Shown piece after piece: positions 1 through 6,395 of a DNA stretch of 8,852 bases; the stretch's first letter is position 1, and each line of letters opens with the position of its first letter. This DNA comes from an uncultured Bacilli bacterium (GTDB lineage Bacteria > Bacillota_I > Bacilli_A > RF39 > UBA660). Location of the stretch: assembly GCA_947585065.1 (NCBI GenBank), contig CANPWX010000035.1:1-8852 (forward strand). Direction: 5' to 3'. The notes under the pieces were generated by a model that saw nothing but the letters and a program-made list of their open reading frames with translations, did not search any database and was not told the origin of the DNA. A program made the position numbers and the translations under genes.

Positions 1-269
1 TTCATGTGATGTCCTTTTACAATGGATACACTAGGATCATGAATACTCTCTACAATAACATAAACTTGATTAGGTGGTATAAACACGGTTTGTTTTTCAA
101 TGGAAAGTAATAAATCATCAATAACCTTGGACTCATAACGAGCCGGAATTAAAATACAAAGAGTTGGTATTTTTTCTCTTTTTTGTAACGATAGAATATT
201 ATGATTCTTATGATCTTTATACCAAAGAGTAGAAATTCCTAGCAAGAAAAAAACAATCGCCAGAATCAT
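1..269 (-). CDS. Membrane-anchored family 2 glycosyltransferase, N-terminal part (cut by window edge)
   Basis: The 5' 89 codons of a gene that continues beyond the left edge. The N-terminus starts MILAIVFFLLGIS, a hydrophobic anchor of about 16 residues, followed by a basic linker. From about residue 36 it reads LCILIPARYESKVIDDLL, then a SIEKQ motif at 56-60. This is the typical first beta strand and helix of a GT-A fold family 2 glycosyltransferase (the nucleotide-sugar binding start, usually [LV]IPARNE...LL.SL..Q). The protein probably transfers a sugar to a cell-surface polymer or lipid at the cytoplasmic face, but the acceptor and the catalytic DXD/QxxRW motifs lie outside the window. 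The start ATG overlaps the stop of the CmpB-like gene as ATGA, with a GAGG ribosome site seven bases upstream inside that gene, so the two are probably translationally coupled. Confidence 0.75.
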   Translation of the reverse strand, partial: MILAIVFFLLGISTLWYKDHKNHNILSLQKREKIPTLCILIPARYESKVIDDLLLSIEKQTVFIPPNQVYVIVESIHDPSVSIVKGHHM

Positions 270-940
270 TTTGGAACCTCAATAACAACCATATTGGTGT
301 AACTTTTCTTTAAAACTTCATCTGGCAAATATTTATCAAAGAATTCTCCAACAAAACTAACGGGCGGATAACCATTATGTCGAAACATCTGACGAATTAA
401 TGCTCCCCATGAAATTGTAAAATCAAAGGCTAATAAAACAATTAAAATATTCGTAACAATTTTTCCAAAAGTGACAGGTAACGATTCGATAATAGCCGAA
501 ATAGAAGGCAAAAAAATCTTTACTAATGCTAAAGCAAGTAATCCCCAAACAATAGCAAAAGGAATAGTCGTTCTCCCATTAATATTTAAAAACTCATTCG
601 TATAATCCCAGGATACAGTTCCCAAAAAAGTTTCTTGTAAAAAACTAATCAAATATTCAAAACTGCCCCCTAATAAAGCTCCATACAAAATAATTTGCCA
701 ATCAGGACGTTTCTTTCTTCCTAAAAATCCAATTATTAAAACGGCACCCATACCATAAACAGGCGAGATAGGTCCCCAAATAACCCCTCTTCTCAATTGC
801 CAAACGAATTCATGATGAAAATGATAATGCATAACCAAATTTAAAATTTCTTCATAATAGGCCCCAAACACACATCCGAATAGAAAAATCCAAAACAATT
901 TATAAAAGCACAATCCAGATGCAAACTTTTTTGTTTTCAT
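266..940 (-). CDS. CmpB-like multi-pass membrane protein (putative ABC-transporter type IV family)
   Basis: A 224-residue integral membrane protein. It matches the pattern of the family named 'putative ABC-transporter type IV' / CmpB: a first hydrophobic helix at about 14-36, WGPISPVYGMGA at 55-66, a helix at about 64-74, LLGGSFEYLISF at 89-100, WDYTNEFLNINGR at 111-123, a helix at 126-144 and another at 160-180. A C-terminal tail follows with RQMFRHNGYPP and a final NMVV-type end. The molecular function of the family is not firmly known; the ABC-transporter label is a prediction and no ATPase gene is adjacent. I chose the ATG at 940 because AGAGGTG lies five bases upstream and the -10 box sits just before it. 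The longer open frame to 1099 would run through the promoter. The gene is first in a pair with the glycosyltransferase, which suggests an envelope role (inference). Confidence 0.75.
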   Translation of the reverse strand: MKTKKFASGLCFYKLFWIFLFGCVFGAYYEEILNLVMHYHFHHEFVWQLRRGVIWGPISPVYGMGAVLIIGFLGRKKRPDWQIILYGALLGGSFEYLISFLQETFLGTVSWDYTNEFLNINGRTTIPFAIVWGLLALALVKIFLPSISAIIESLPVTFGKIVTNILIVLLAFDFTISWGALIRQMFRHNGYPPVSFVGEFFDKYLPDEVLKKSYTNMVVIEVPK

Positions 941-945
941 CTTCA

Positions 946-952
946 CACCTCT
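946..952 (-). promoter_or_regulatory. Ribosome binding site deciding the CmpB-like gene start
   Basis: On the minus strand the bases read AGAGGTG, five bases before the ATG at 940. This supports the 224-residue start over upstream in-frame ATGs. Confidence 0.7.
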
Positions 953-959
953 TAATACA

Positions 960-988
960 ATTGTATCACATCTAACAAGGACATTCAA
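960..988 (-). promoter_or_regulatory. SigA-type promoter with extended -10 for the CmpB-like gene
   Basis: On the minus strand, TTGAAT (988-983), a 17-base spacer, then TACAAT (965-960) preceded by TGA, giving an extended -10 TGATACAAT. Transcription would start near 953, only about 13 bases before the start codon and just ahead of the ribosome site. The -10 is embedded in a perfect 12-base palindrome (955-966). Confidence 0.6.
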
Positions 989-1005
989 GAAGATACGGTA
1001 GTGCT

Positions 1006-1035
1006 TTGACAACTCCCAGTACAATATGATAAAAT
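1006..1035 (+). promoter_or_regulatory. Strong SigA-type promoter for the pentapeptide-repeat gene
   Basis: Consensus TTGACA at 1006-1011, an 18-base spacer and TAAAAT at 1030-1035, with TG at 1027-1028 giving an extended -10 TGATAAAAT. An AAGGGGG ribosome site at 1049-1055 sits eight bases before the ATG at 1064. The -35 box is only 17 bases from the -35 of the divergent promoter. Confidence 0.75.
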
Positions 1036-1063
1036 AAGAATACTTTTTAAGGGGGATTATATA

Positions 1064-2872
1064 ATGATTATTCAAAAAGAAAATATAAAAATGATTCATT
1101 TTTTAGAAACCCTATTGATAAAAATGAAACATTACGGATTAGACGCACAATCATATGAACTTCAATTTTCTAAATACTGTAAAGAATATGAACAAAAAAG
1201 GAATCAAAAAAATTCTAAAAGTATTCATTTAGAACTAGAACCAGATTATGAAAAAAAATTATTTTTAGAATTAAGTGAATTACAAGAAAATTTATTTTAT
1301 CCAATCCTATTGATCCGTCTTATGGAAGACACCAAGAACTGGAATATAAATATTTCTTATGATACTTTTGATACAATAGAAAGAAGATTACCAGAAATTT
1401 TAAAACTATATGCTTCATTAAATACGCAAGAAGAGATTATTCAAAGATATTATCATTATCTTTTAAAAAAAATAATTTACGATTATCAAAATGACAAAGA
1501 AACATATCAAAACTATCCAGATTTAATAAATGACTCTTTTTTTATAAATAGCCTAACCTCTTTTCTTGAAGAAAAACAAATGAAATTAGAACAGCCAATC
1601 TCAAATTATGAAATAGAAACAATTTTAAAAATAATCACTCATAAAGAAATACAAATGATAGAAGAAGAGCCAAAAGAAGAAACAGAACGCTCACTTTTCC
1701 TAATGAAACTTTTAAAACAAATGGTAGAAAATCAAAAAGAACCCCTAACCTATTTAGGACAGAAAAAAGAGGAAATCATTGCTAAAATTGGTTTAAAAAA
1801 AGCCAAAAGAAAAGATTTTCGTGAAGAAAATCTGGAAGGAATGGATCTCTCTTCCGTAGATTTTTCCGATATTTTACTCTACCGTACCAACTTACGAAAT
1901 ACTCATGCCAACATAAATCCAGAGAACATTCGAAATGCCGAAATGAAATATTGCAATTTAGAAGGATTAAATCTTCTAGGACTCGATTTTTCTAAAATTA
2001 ATGTCCAGGGAACCAACTTAAACCAAACAGGAGCCTACTTAGACTTCACCAAAAATAAAGAAAATTTAGAAAATACTTACTATGAAGGATGTTTTATTAA
2101 AATACCAGAAGGCTTTAGTCCGGATAGCACCGACGTTACAATTGTACAAGAAAATCCCAAAGATACACTATCTTACTTAGGCCCCAATGCGTTACAAATC
2201 ATTCAAAAAATTGGTGGAACAAAAGCAATTCAAAAAGATTTCAGACATCAAGATTTTCATGGTTATAATTTATCAGATGTGGATTTTACAGACGTATGGG
2301 TTGTAGACTGTAACTTAAGTGATACTTATGCGAATATTGATCCTCAAAAAGTACGGGATCGAGATCTAACACAATGTAATTTAGAGAAAATTAATTTAAT
2401 AGGAAAAAATTTGACTGGTGTAAAACTTATAAGCGCCAATCTATCCAATACAGGAGCTTGGATCCCCTATACAGAATCCTACTTTTATTCTTCTTACGAA
2501 TCTCCTAATCTAAACGGTTGCTACGGATCAGAAGAAAGTCTCATTTATCGTGGTGTTACAATTGTACCAAGAAACCCTCTTTCTGCTTTAGAATACTTAC
2601 AAGATGCTTGTTTTGAAGTGTATAAAAGAATTGGAGCAGAAGCTGTCTATCATCAAGATTTTCGTGCGAAAAAACTCGATTACATTAATCTTTCAAATGC
2701 TGATTTATCAAATGTATTATTAGATAACAAAACATCTCTAAAAAATACCAACGCAAGAATTACCAAAGAGCAAGCAAGAATTCTTTATCCAGGAAAAACA
2801 GATTTTGCATTTTTAGAAGATTTAAAAATTTATCAAAAAGATCAAATCGAAAACACCTTATATTTACACTAA
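1064..2872 (+). CDS. Pentapeptide-repeat protein with tandem ~140-residue modules
   Basis: A 602-residue protein without signal peptide or membrane segment, so presumably cytoplasmic. Residues 1-225 are charged and probably mostly helical, with no domain I recognise. Residues 226-366, 367-506 and 507 to about 586 are three copies of one module. Each opens with a short helical segment ([ST]YLG...I.KIG), then KDFR/QDFR, then pentapeptide-repeat runs (for example NLEGMDLSSVDFSD and NLSDVDFTD), then an A.I/ANI.P segment. Modules 1 and 2 continue with CNLE..NL.G..... and a NTGA/QTGA turn, ending in VTIV. Module 3 stops after its first half. Pentapeptide repeats form right-handed quadrilateral beta helices, some mimicking DNA (Qnr/MfpA); nothing here points to a specific partner. 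Promoter and ribosome site are strong. The stop is two bases from the convergent dtd stop. Function unknown. Confidence 0.85.
   Translation: MIIQKENIKMIHFLETLLIKMKHYGLDAQSYELQFSKYCKEYEQKRNQKNSKSIHLELEPDYEKKLFLELSELQENLFYPILLIRLMEDTKNWNINISYDTFDTIERRLPEILKLYASLNTQEEIIQRYYHYLLKKIIYDYQNDKETYQNYPDLINDSFFINSLTSFLEEKQMKLEQPISNYEIETILKIITHKEIQMIEEEPKEETERSLFLMKLLKQMVENQKEPLTYLGQKKEEIIAKIGLKKAKRKDFREENLEGMDLSSVDFSDILLYRTNLRNTHANINPENIRNAEMKYCNLEGLNLLGLDFSKINVQGTNLNQTGAYLDFTKNKENLENTYYEGCFIKIPEGFSPDSTDVTIVQENPKDTLSYLGPNALQIIQKIGGTKAIQKDFRHQDFHGYNLSDVDFTDVWVVDCNLSDTYANIDPQKVRDRDLTQCNLEKINLIGKNLTGVKLISANLSNTGAWIPYTESYFYSSYESPNLNGCYGSEESLIYRGVTIVPRNPLSALEYLQDACFEVYKRIGAEAVYHQDFRAKKLDYINLSNADLSNVLLDNKTSLKNTNARITKEQARILYPGKTDFAFLEDLKIYQKDQIENTLYLH
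1739..2821 (+). repeat. Tandem protein-coding modules of ~420 bp inside the pentapeptide gene
   Basis: Three in-frame modules: 1739-2161, 2162-2581 and a shortened 2582-2821. Equivalent residues are 140-141 codons apart (Tyr230/371/511; Asp-Phe at 251/392/532). The modules have diverged strongly in DNA sequence, although GTTACAATTGTAC encoding the VTIV segment is kept exactly at 2135-2147 and 2555-2567. Confidence 0.75.
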
Positions 2873-2874
2873 TT

Positions 2875-3321
2875 TTATTTTTCAAATTCTTTCTCTAGCC
2901 AAATAGTAATTGGTCCATCATTTAGTATATGAACACGCATATCAGATCCAAAAACGCCAGTTTCTACTGAAGCGTATTTTCTTAATTCTTCATTCCATAA
3001 ATCATATAGTTTTACTGCTTCTTTACCATTTAAAGCTTTTTGATAACTAGGCCGATTCCCTTTATTTGCATCTGCATATAAAGTAAATTGACTAATAGAT
3101 AAAATACTTCCCTTTACATCCAATAAACTTTGATTCATCACACCATTGGCATCATCAAAGATTCGTAAATTAACTACTTTTTTAGCTAAATACTCTATTT
3201 CTTGAATAGAGTCATTTTCTGTAAAACAAACAAATAACACAAGCCCAAAATCAATTTTACCAACTATTTTTTCATCTACCTCTACCGAAGAAGGCCCAGA
3301 TCTTTGTACTAAAACTCTCAT
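2875..3321 (-). CDS. dtd: D-aminoacyl-tRNA deacylase
   Basis: A full-length 148-residue DTD family protein. It hydrolyses the ester bond of D-amino acids (and mischarged glycine) on tRNA, protecting translation in the cytoplasm. Visible family features are the N-terminal MRVLVQR, NLRIFDD at 51-57, SQFTLYAD at 77-84 carrying the catalytic-site Ser77-Gln78 and Thr80, TGVFGSDM at 121-128, and NDGPITI at 134-140 with the Gly136-Pro137 pair that gives chiral proofreading. The start overlaps the rel stop as ATGA (3318-3321), so it is coupled to rel, the usual Firmicutes arrangement. A GAGGAG site (3334-3339) lies rather far, 12 bases, from the start, consistent with coupling. It is the last gene of the operon and ends two bases from the convergent pentapeptide gene, with no visible terminator. 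Confidence 0.95.
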   Translation of the reverse strand: MRVLVQRSGPSSVEVDEKIVGKIDFGLVLFVCFTENDSIQEIEYLAKKVVNLRIFDDANGVMNQSLLDVKGSILSISQFTLYADANKGNRPSYQKALNGKEAVKLYDLWNEELRKYASVETGVFGSDMRVHILNDGPITIWLEKEFEK

Positions 3322-5441
3322 TTTCTATTCACACTCCTCACAAAAGAAAAAGCACATAAACTATTACAAAAATTCTCTAATTCTTCTAAATTTTTAACCT
3401 TGACAGTAATTTCATAACGAGTTTCTATCTCACTTTCCTTTGTTTTAACACTCTCTACAGAAATATTTTTTTCACTGGCCTTACTAATAATATCTGCAAG
3501 ATGATTTTTTCCAGGTTCCACCACAATATACAAAGTAACAAAGAAAGAAGATTCTTCACAATAGTTCCAAGAAACATCAATTAAACGTTCACTTTGAGGA
3601 TGAATATTCTTACAATCAGCTTTATGGACAGTAACCCCTTCTCCTTTCGTAATAAAGCCAACAATTTCATCGCCAACAATCGGTTCACAACATTTAGCTA
3701 AATTAACTAGTATATGATCATAACCACTCACAAGTACATCACATTTACTAGTACTCTTATCCATGTTTTTTTCAACACGTTCTAACAATATATCTTGAAT
3801 ATTCTTTTTATTTTCAGTAATTAAACTAATAATATAAGTTGCTGTATACCGAAGAGAACCAATCGAAAAATAAAGATCATTTAAATTTTCTAATTTCAAT
3901 TCATTACAAATTTTCTTAATATTTTCTGATGTAAACAATACATCAAAAGAAAGTTTCTTCTTACGAAGTTCATTCATCAAAATTGCATTACCTTTTTCAA
4001 TATAAATATCTTTTTCTTGTTTACTAAAATAAGCTTTAATCTTATTTCTTGCATGCGAAGTTTTGACAACATTCAACCATTCTTTATTCGGAGTCGAATT
4101 AAAATTTGTTTTAATTTTAACAACATCATTATTATGAAGTTCATAAGATAACGGAACAATTCCATCATTAACAATCGCCCCGACCATTTTATTACCAACA
4201 TCCGAATGAATCTGATAGGCAAAATCAATCGGAGTAGCCCCTTTAGGTAACTCCACTACATCACCTTTAGGAGTAAAAACATAAATCGATTCATTTAAAA
4301 ATTCTTGCTCAATACTATTTTGAAATTCCACATCACTTAATGATTCAGAAGATTCAATTAAATTACGAAAAATTTCTAATTTCTGTTCCATCACACTACG
4401 CATATAGTGTTTTTCTTTATAAGCAAAATGAGATGCCACGCCTTTCTCAGCATATTCATCCATTTCTTCCGTACGTACTTGAATCTCATAACGATGTCCA
4501 TCACTTCCAAAAACTCCCGTATGTAAACTTTGATACATATTTTGTTTAGGCATAGCAATATAATCTTTAAATCTTCCAGGTATAGGCCGATATTTCGCAT
4601 GAATAAGACCAATCGTAAGATAACAATCACTTACTTTTTCTACAATCACCCGAAGAGCTAATATATCATAAATTCCTTCCCACTTTTTGCCATTATTTAA
4701 TTTATTATAAATACTATAAACACTCTTTACACGGCTCTTAAGACGAAAAGGAATATTTTGTTTCATGAGCATATCACTAATATTTTCTTCCATTTCTTCT
4801 AATGATTCATGAAGATCCTTTTCCGTTTGATTTAAACGTTCTAAAATATCTTGATAGACATCTGGTTTGCTATACTTTAAACATAAATCTTCCATCTCTC
4901 CCTTCATCTGATACATTCCTAGACGATGAGCAATCGGAATTAACACAGTCATTGTTTCATTTACTTTTCTTTTTAAAGCTTCTGGATCTAAAGAGGCACC
5001 TGTTCTTAAATTATGAAGACGATCTGCCATTTTTAAAAATAAAACTCGAACATCTTCACTCATTCCAACTAAAACTTTTCTTAAATTCATCGCTGAAGAA
5101 AGAGATTCATCGGTTAGTTCCAAACGATTTAACTTGGAAATAACGGACACAATAGAAGCAACCTCATTTCCAAAATTTTGTTCTAACTCTTCCTCTGTCG
5201 CCCCACCATGATTGATAGTCTCATGTACCAAAGCAGACACAATTGTCGCCGAATCAACACCATAATCAAGTAGTAAATTAGCCACTCCTAAAGGATGAGA
5301 CATATAAGGAGAACCATCAAGACGCATCTTATCACCATGATGTTCACTCGCAAAAGAATACGCATGAATAATTTGCCTCATTTCCTCTGAAGTATAAATC
5401 TGTTCACATCTTTCTATAAATTTTTCCCATTCTTCTTTCAT
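3318..5441 (-). CDS. rel: Long RelA/SpoT (Rel) (p)ppGpp enzyme with degraded hydrolase motif
   Basis: A 707-residue stringent-response enzyme of normal full length. Domains: HD hydrolase region (about 20-180), synthetase (about 225-345), TGS (about 385-445), helical region (about 450-565), zinc-finger/RIS-like segment with Cys584-Cys585, His606 and Cys610, and ACT (about 632-707). The synthetase looks active: RVKSVYSIYNK at 237-247, Asp259, GRFKDYIAMPK at 289-299 (the RxKD version typical of bifunctional Rel), Tyr303 in NMYQSLHT, and Glu319 in EIQVRT. The hydrolase region keeps Arg40, His49, His73 and MADRLHNLRT (Asp140, Asn144). The canonical HDxxED, however, reads His73-Glu74-Thr-Ile-Asn77-His78, so the metal ligand Asp is Glu and both catalytic acidic residues are gone. 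ppGpp hydrolysis is therefore probably weak or absent (inference). The gene starts nine bases after the metallohydrolase, with AGAGGT overlapping that gene's stop. Confidence 0.95.
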   Translation of the reverse strand: MKEEWEKFIERCEQIYTSEEMRQIIHAYSFASEHHGDKMRLDGSPYMSHPLGVANLLLDYGVDSATIVSALVHETINHGGATEEELEQNFGNEVASIVSVISKLNRLELTDESLSSAMNLRKVLVGMSEDVRVLFLKMADRLHNLRTGASLDPEALKRKVNETMTVLIPIAHRLGMYQMKGEMEDLCLKYSKPDVYQDILERLNQTEKDLHESLEEMEENISDMLMKQNIPFRLKSRVKSVYSIYNKLNNGKKWEGIYDILALRVIVEKVSDCYLTIGLIHAKYRPIPGRFKDYIAMPKQNMYQSLHTGVFGSDGHRYEIQVRTEEMDEYAEKGVASHFAYKEKHYMRSVMEQKLEIFRNLIESSESLSDVEFQNSIEQEFLNESIYVFTPKGDVVELPKGATPIDFAYQIHSDVGNKMVGAIVNDGIVPLSYELHNNDVVKIKTNFNSTPNKEWLNVVKTSHARNKIKAYFSKQEKDIYIEKGNAILMNELRKKKLSFDVLFTSENIKKICNELKLENLNDLYFSIGSLRYTATYIISLITENKKNIQDILLERVEKNMDKSTSKCDVLVSGYDHILVNLAKCCEPIVGDEIVGFITKGEGVTVHKADCKNIHPQSERLIDVSWNYCEESSFFVTLYIVVEPGKNHLADIISKASEKNISVESVKTKESEIETRYEITVKVKNLEELENFCNSLCAFSFVRSVNRK

Positions 5442-5450
5442 AACAAACCT

Positions 5451-6077
5451 CTAATCTATAAATAACTTACATACAATATCTTTATCTAACCGTTTCTGAA
5501 ACACTTCTGCATCTTTTCGAGAACCCACCACATAACCATAATGAGTAGGAATAACAAGTTTAGGTTTCATATGATTCGTAAGAGAAGCAGCTTCCAAACA
5601 ATCCATCGTATAGGTTCCTCCAATCGGAATAAAAAGACAATCACACCGAACCTCTTTGCTTCTCTGAGTCATATCTGTGTCTCCCATAATATAATAAATA
5701 ACTCCTTCAAACTGAACCAAATAACCAACCCAACCATTTTCTTTCGGATGGTGTTTTTTATGCAAATTATAGGCTGGAATAGTATCAAATTCCAAATATT
5801 TCAAAGAATGATGTTCCTCCGGTTTTACTACAATAATATATTCCTCAGAAATTCCAATGGATAACAATTCCTCAACAATATCTTTCGTAGTAATAAACAC
5901 AGTGGTATCTTTTTTAATTTCTAAAATAGATAATAAAGAAAAATGATCCCAATGCGGATGAGTAATAAAAATATAATCCGCATCATGCAAAGCAGAAACT
6001 TCAATAGGATCAAAATATAATATTTTACTTCCCGTAATTTTAATACTACTTTGTTTATTAACTTCGATTGTCTCCAT
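5451..6077 (-). CDS. MBL-fold (metallo-beta-lactamase superfamily) metallohydrolase, UlaG-like
   Basis: A 208-residue cytoplasmic metallohydrolase. Counting from the chosen start, the metal motif THPHWDH is at 39-45 (His40, His42, Asp44, His45). It is followed by an AYN strand near 102-104, HPKENGWVGY near 110-119, GDTD at 132-135 as the bridging Asp, GGTYTMD near 153-159, and PTHYG at 177-181 supplying the last His. This GGTYTM/PTHYG form belongs to the UlaG-like / Lactamase_B_3 group; substrates vary and cannot be told from sequence. I chose the ATG at 6077 because AAGGGAG lies six bases upstream. Longer in-frame starts (6116, 6095) would overlap comN further and lack such a site. It overlaps the end of the comN-like gene by 20 bases and precedes rel by nine bases, so it should be co-expressed with the (p)ppGpp enzyme. 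Confidence 0.85.
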   Translation of the reverse strand: METIEVNKQSSIKITGSKILYFDPIEVSALHDADYIFITHPHWDHFSLLSILEIKKDTTVFITTKDIVEELLSIGISEEYIIVVKPEEHHSLKYLEFDTIPAYNLHKKHHPKENGWVGYLVQFEGVIYYIMGDTDMTQRSKEVRCDCLFIPIGGTYTMDCLEAASLTNHMKPKLVIPTHYGYVVGSRKDAEVFQKRLDKDIVCKLFID

Positions 6078-6315
6078 AATTTTCTCCCTTTCCATAACTA
6101 AAAATAATAAAACCATCTGTATTTAAAATATCATTCACCATTTCCCCTAACGTAAGAGAAGACTTTTGATTCCAAATGTTTTCACAAAAATAAAGCCAAA
6201 TTCTTTTTTCAGTGATTTCCATATGTCCCTGCCTCATCTCATTCTTCTTCGTCCGAAGTGCTGGAAGTAATCTTTGATACAATTCTTCTAAATTTGAAAA
6301 CTTTTCTTCAATCAT
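6058..6315 (-). CDS. ComN-like post-transcriptional regulator
   Basis: A small 85-residue, mainly helical protein. The pattern LYQRLLPALRTKKNEM...GHMEITEKRIWLY, then NIW and LTLGEMVNDIL, resembles the Firmicutes family 'post-transcriptional regulator' that includes Bacillus subtilis ComN (YrzD). ComN acts on comE competence mRNA. The neighbourhood supports this: in Bacillus comN lies beside spoVB, and here a SpoVB-like gene diverges from it by 80 bases. The family call is from memory of the pattern and is moderate. The ATG at 6315 has only GGTGGG six bases upstream and AAAGG touching the start codon, so initiation may be modest. It is first in the operon with the metallohydrolase, rel and dtd. 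Confidence 0.6.
   Translation of the reverse strand: MIEEKFSNLEELYQRLLPALRTKKNEMRQGHMEITEKRIWLYFCENIWNQKSSLTLGEMVNDILNTDGFIIFSYGKGENYGDNRS
6084..6090 (-). promoter_or_regulatory. Ribosome binding site deciding the metallohydrolase start
   Basis: Minus-strand AAGGGAG, six bases before the ATG at 6077 and inside the comN-like reading frame. It favours the 208-residue protein over the 221-residue version. Confidence 0.65.
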
Positions 6316-6395
6316 CCTTTTCCCACCATTCTAAAAAAAATTAAAACCTCATATATTTATTATAAATCAAAGTAGAAGAATAGGAAAGATGAAGA
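6316..6395. promoter_or_regulatory. Divergent control region between comN-like and spoVB-like genes
   Basis: Eighty AT-rich bases that must hold both promoters. On the minus strand a perfect TATAAT lies at 6364-6359, about 44 bases before the comN ATG, but no good -35 is visible 16-18 bases upstream. On the plus strand several TA-rich hexamers (for example TATAAA at 6361) could serve as -10, again without a clear -35. An AGGAAAG ribosome site (6382-6388) serves the plus-strand TTG. Confidence 0.4.

Noticed and set aside
1..269. Glycosyltransferase fragment as a pseudogene
   Set aside because: The frame is open up to the window edge with a proper start, so it is only cut by the window.
941..1099. 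N-terminal extension of the CmpB-like protein by 53 residues to an ATG at 1099
   Set aside because: It would run through both divergent promoters and into the start of the pentapeptide gene. The ATG at 940 has a good ribosome site and matches the family N-terminus.
2135..2147. Copies of TACAATTGTA at 2137-2146 and 2557-2566 as extra operator sites matching the palindrome at 955
   Set aside because: Both lie at the same codons (VTIV) of successive protein modules, so duplication of coding sequence explains them.
4340..5143. Open frames within rel on the plus strand (4340-4549, 4802-5143) and in another minus frame (4391-4630)
   Set aside because: They lie entirely inside the well-conserved rel gene, have no ribosome sites and show no recognisable protein features.
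5541..5864. Plus-strand 107-codon open frame opposite the metallohydrolase
   Set aside because: Shadow of a gene with conserved metal-binding motifs; no ribosome site or plausible product.
6078..6116. Longer metallohydrolase start at 6116 or 6095
   Set aside because: It would enlarge the overlap with the comN-like gene and no ribosome site precedes it. The ATG at 6077 has AAGGGAG at good spacing.
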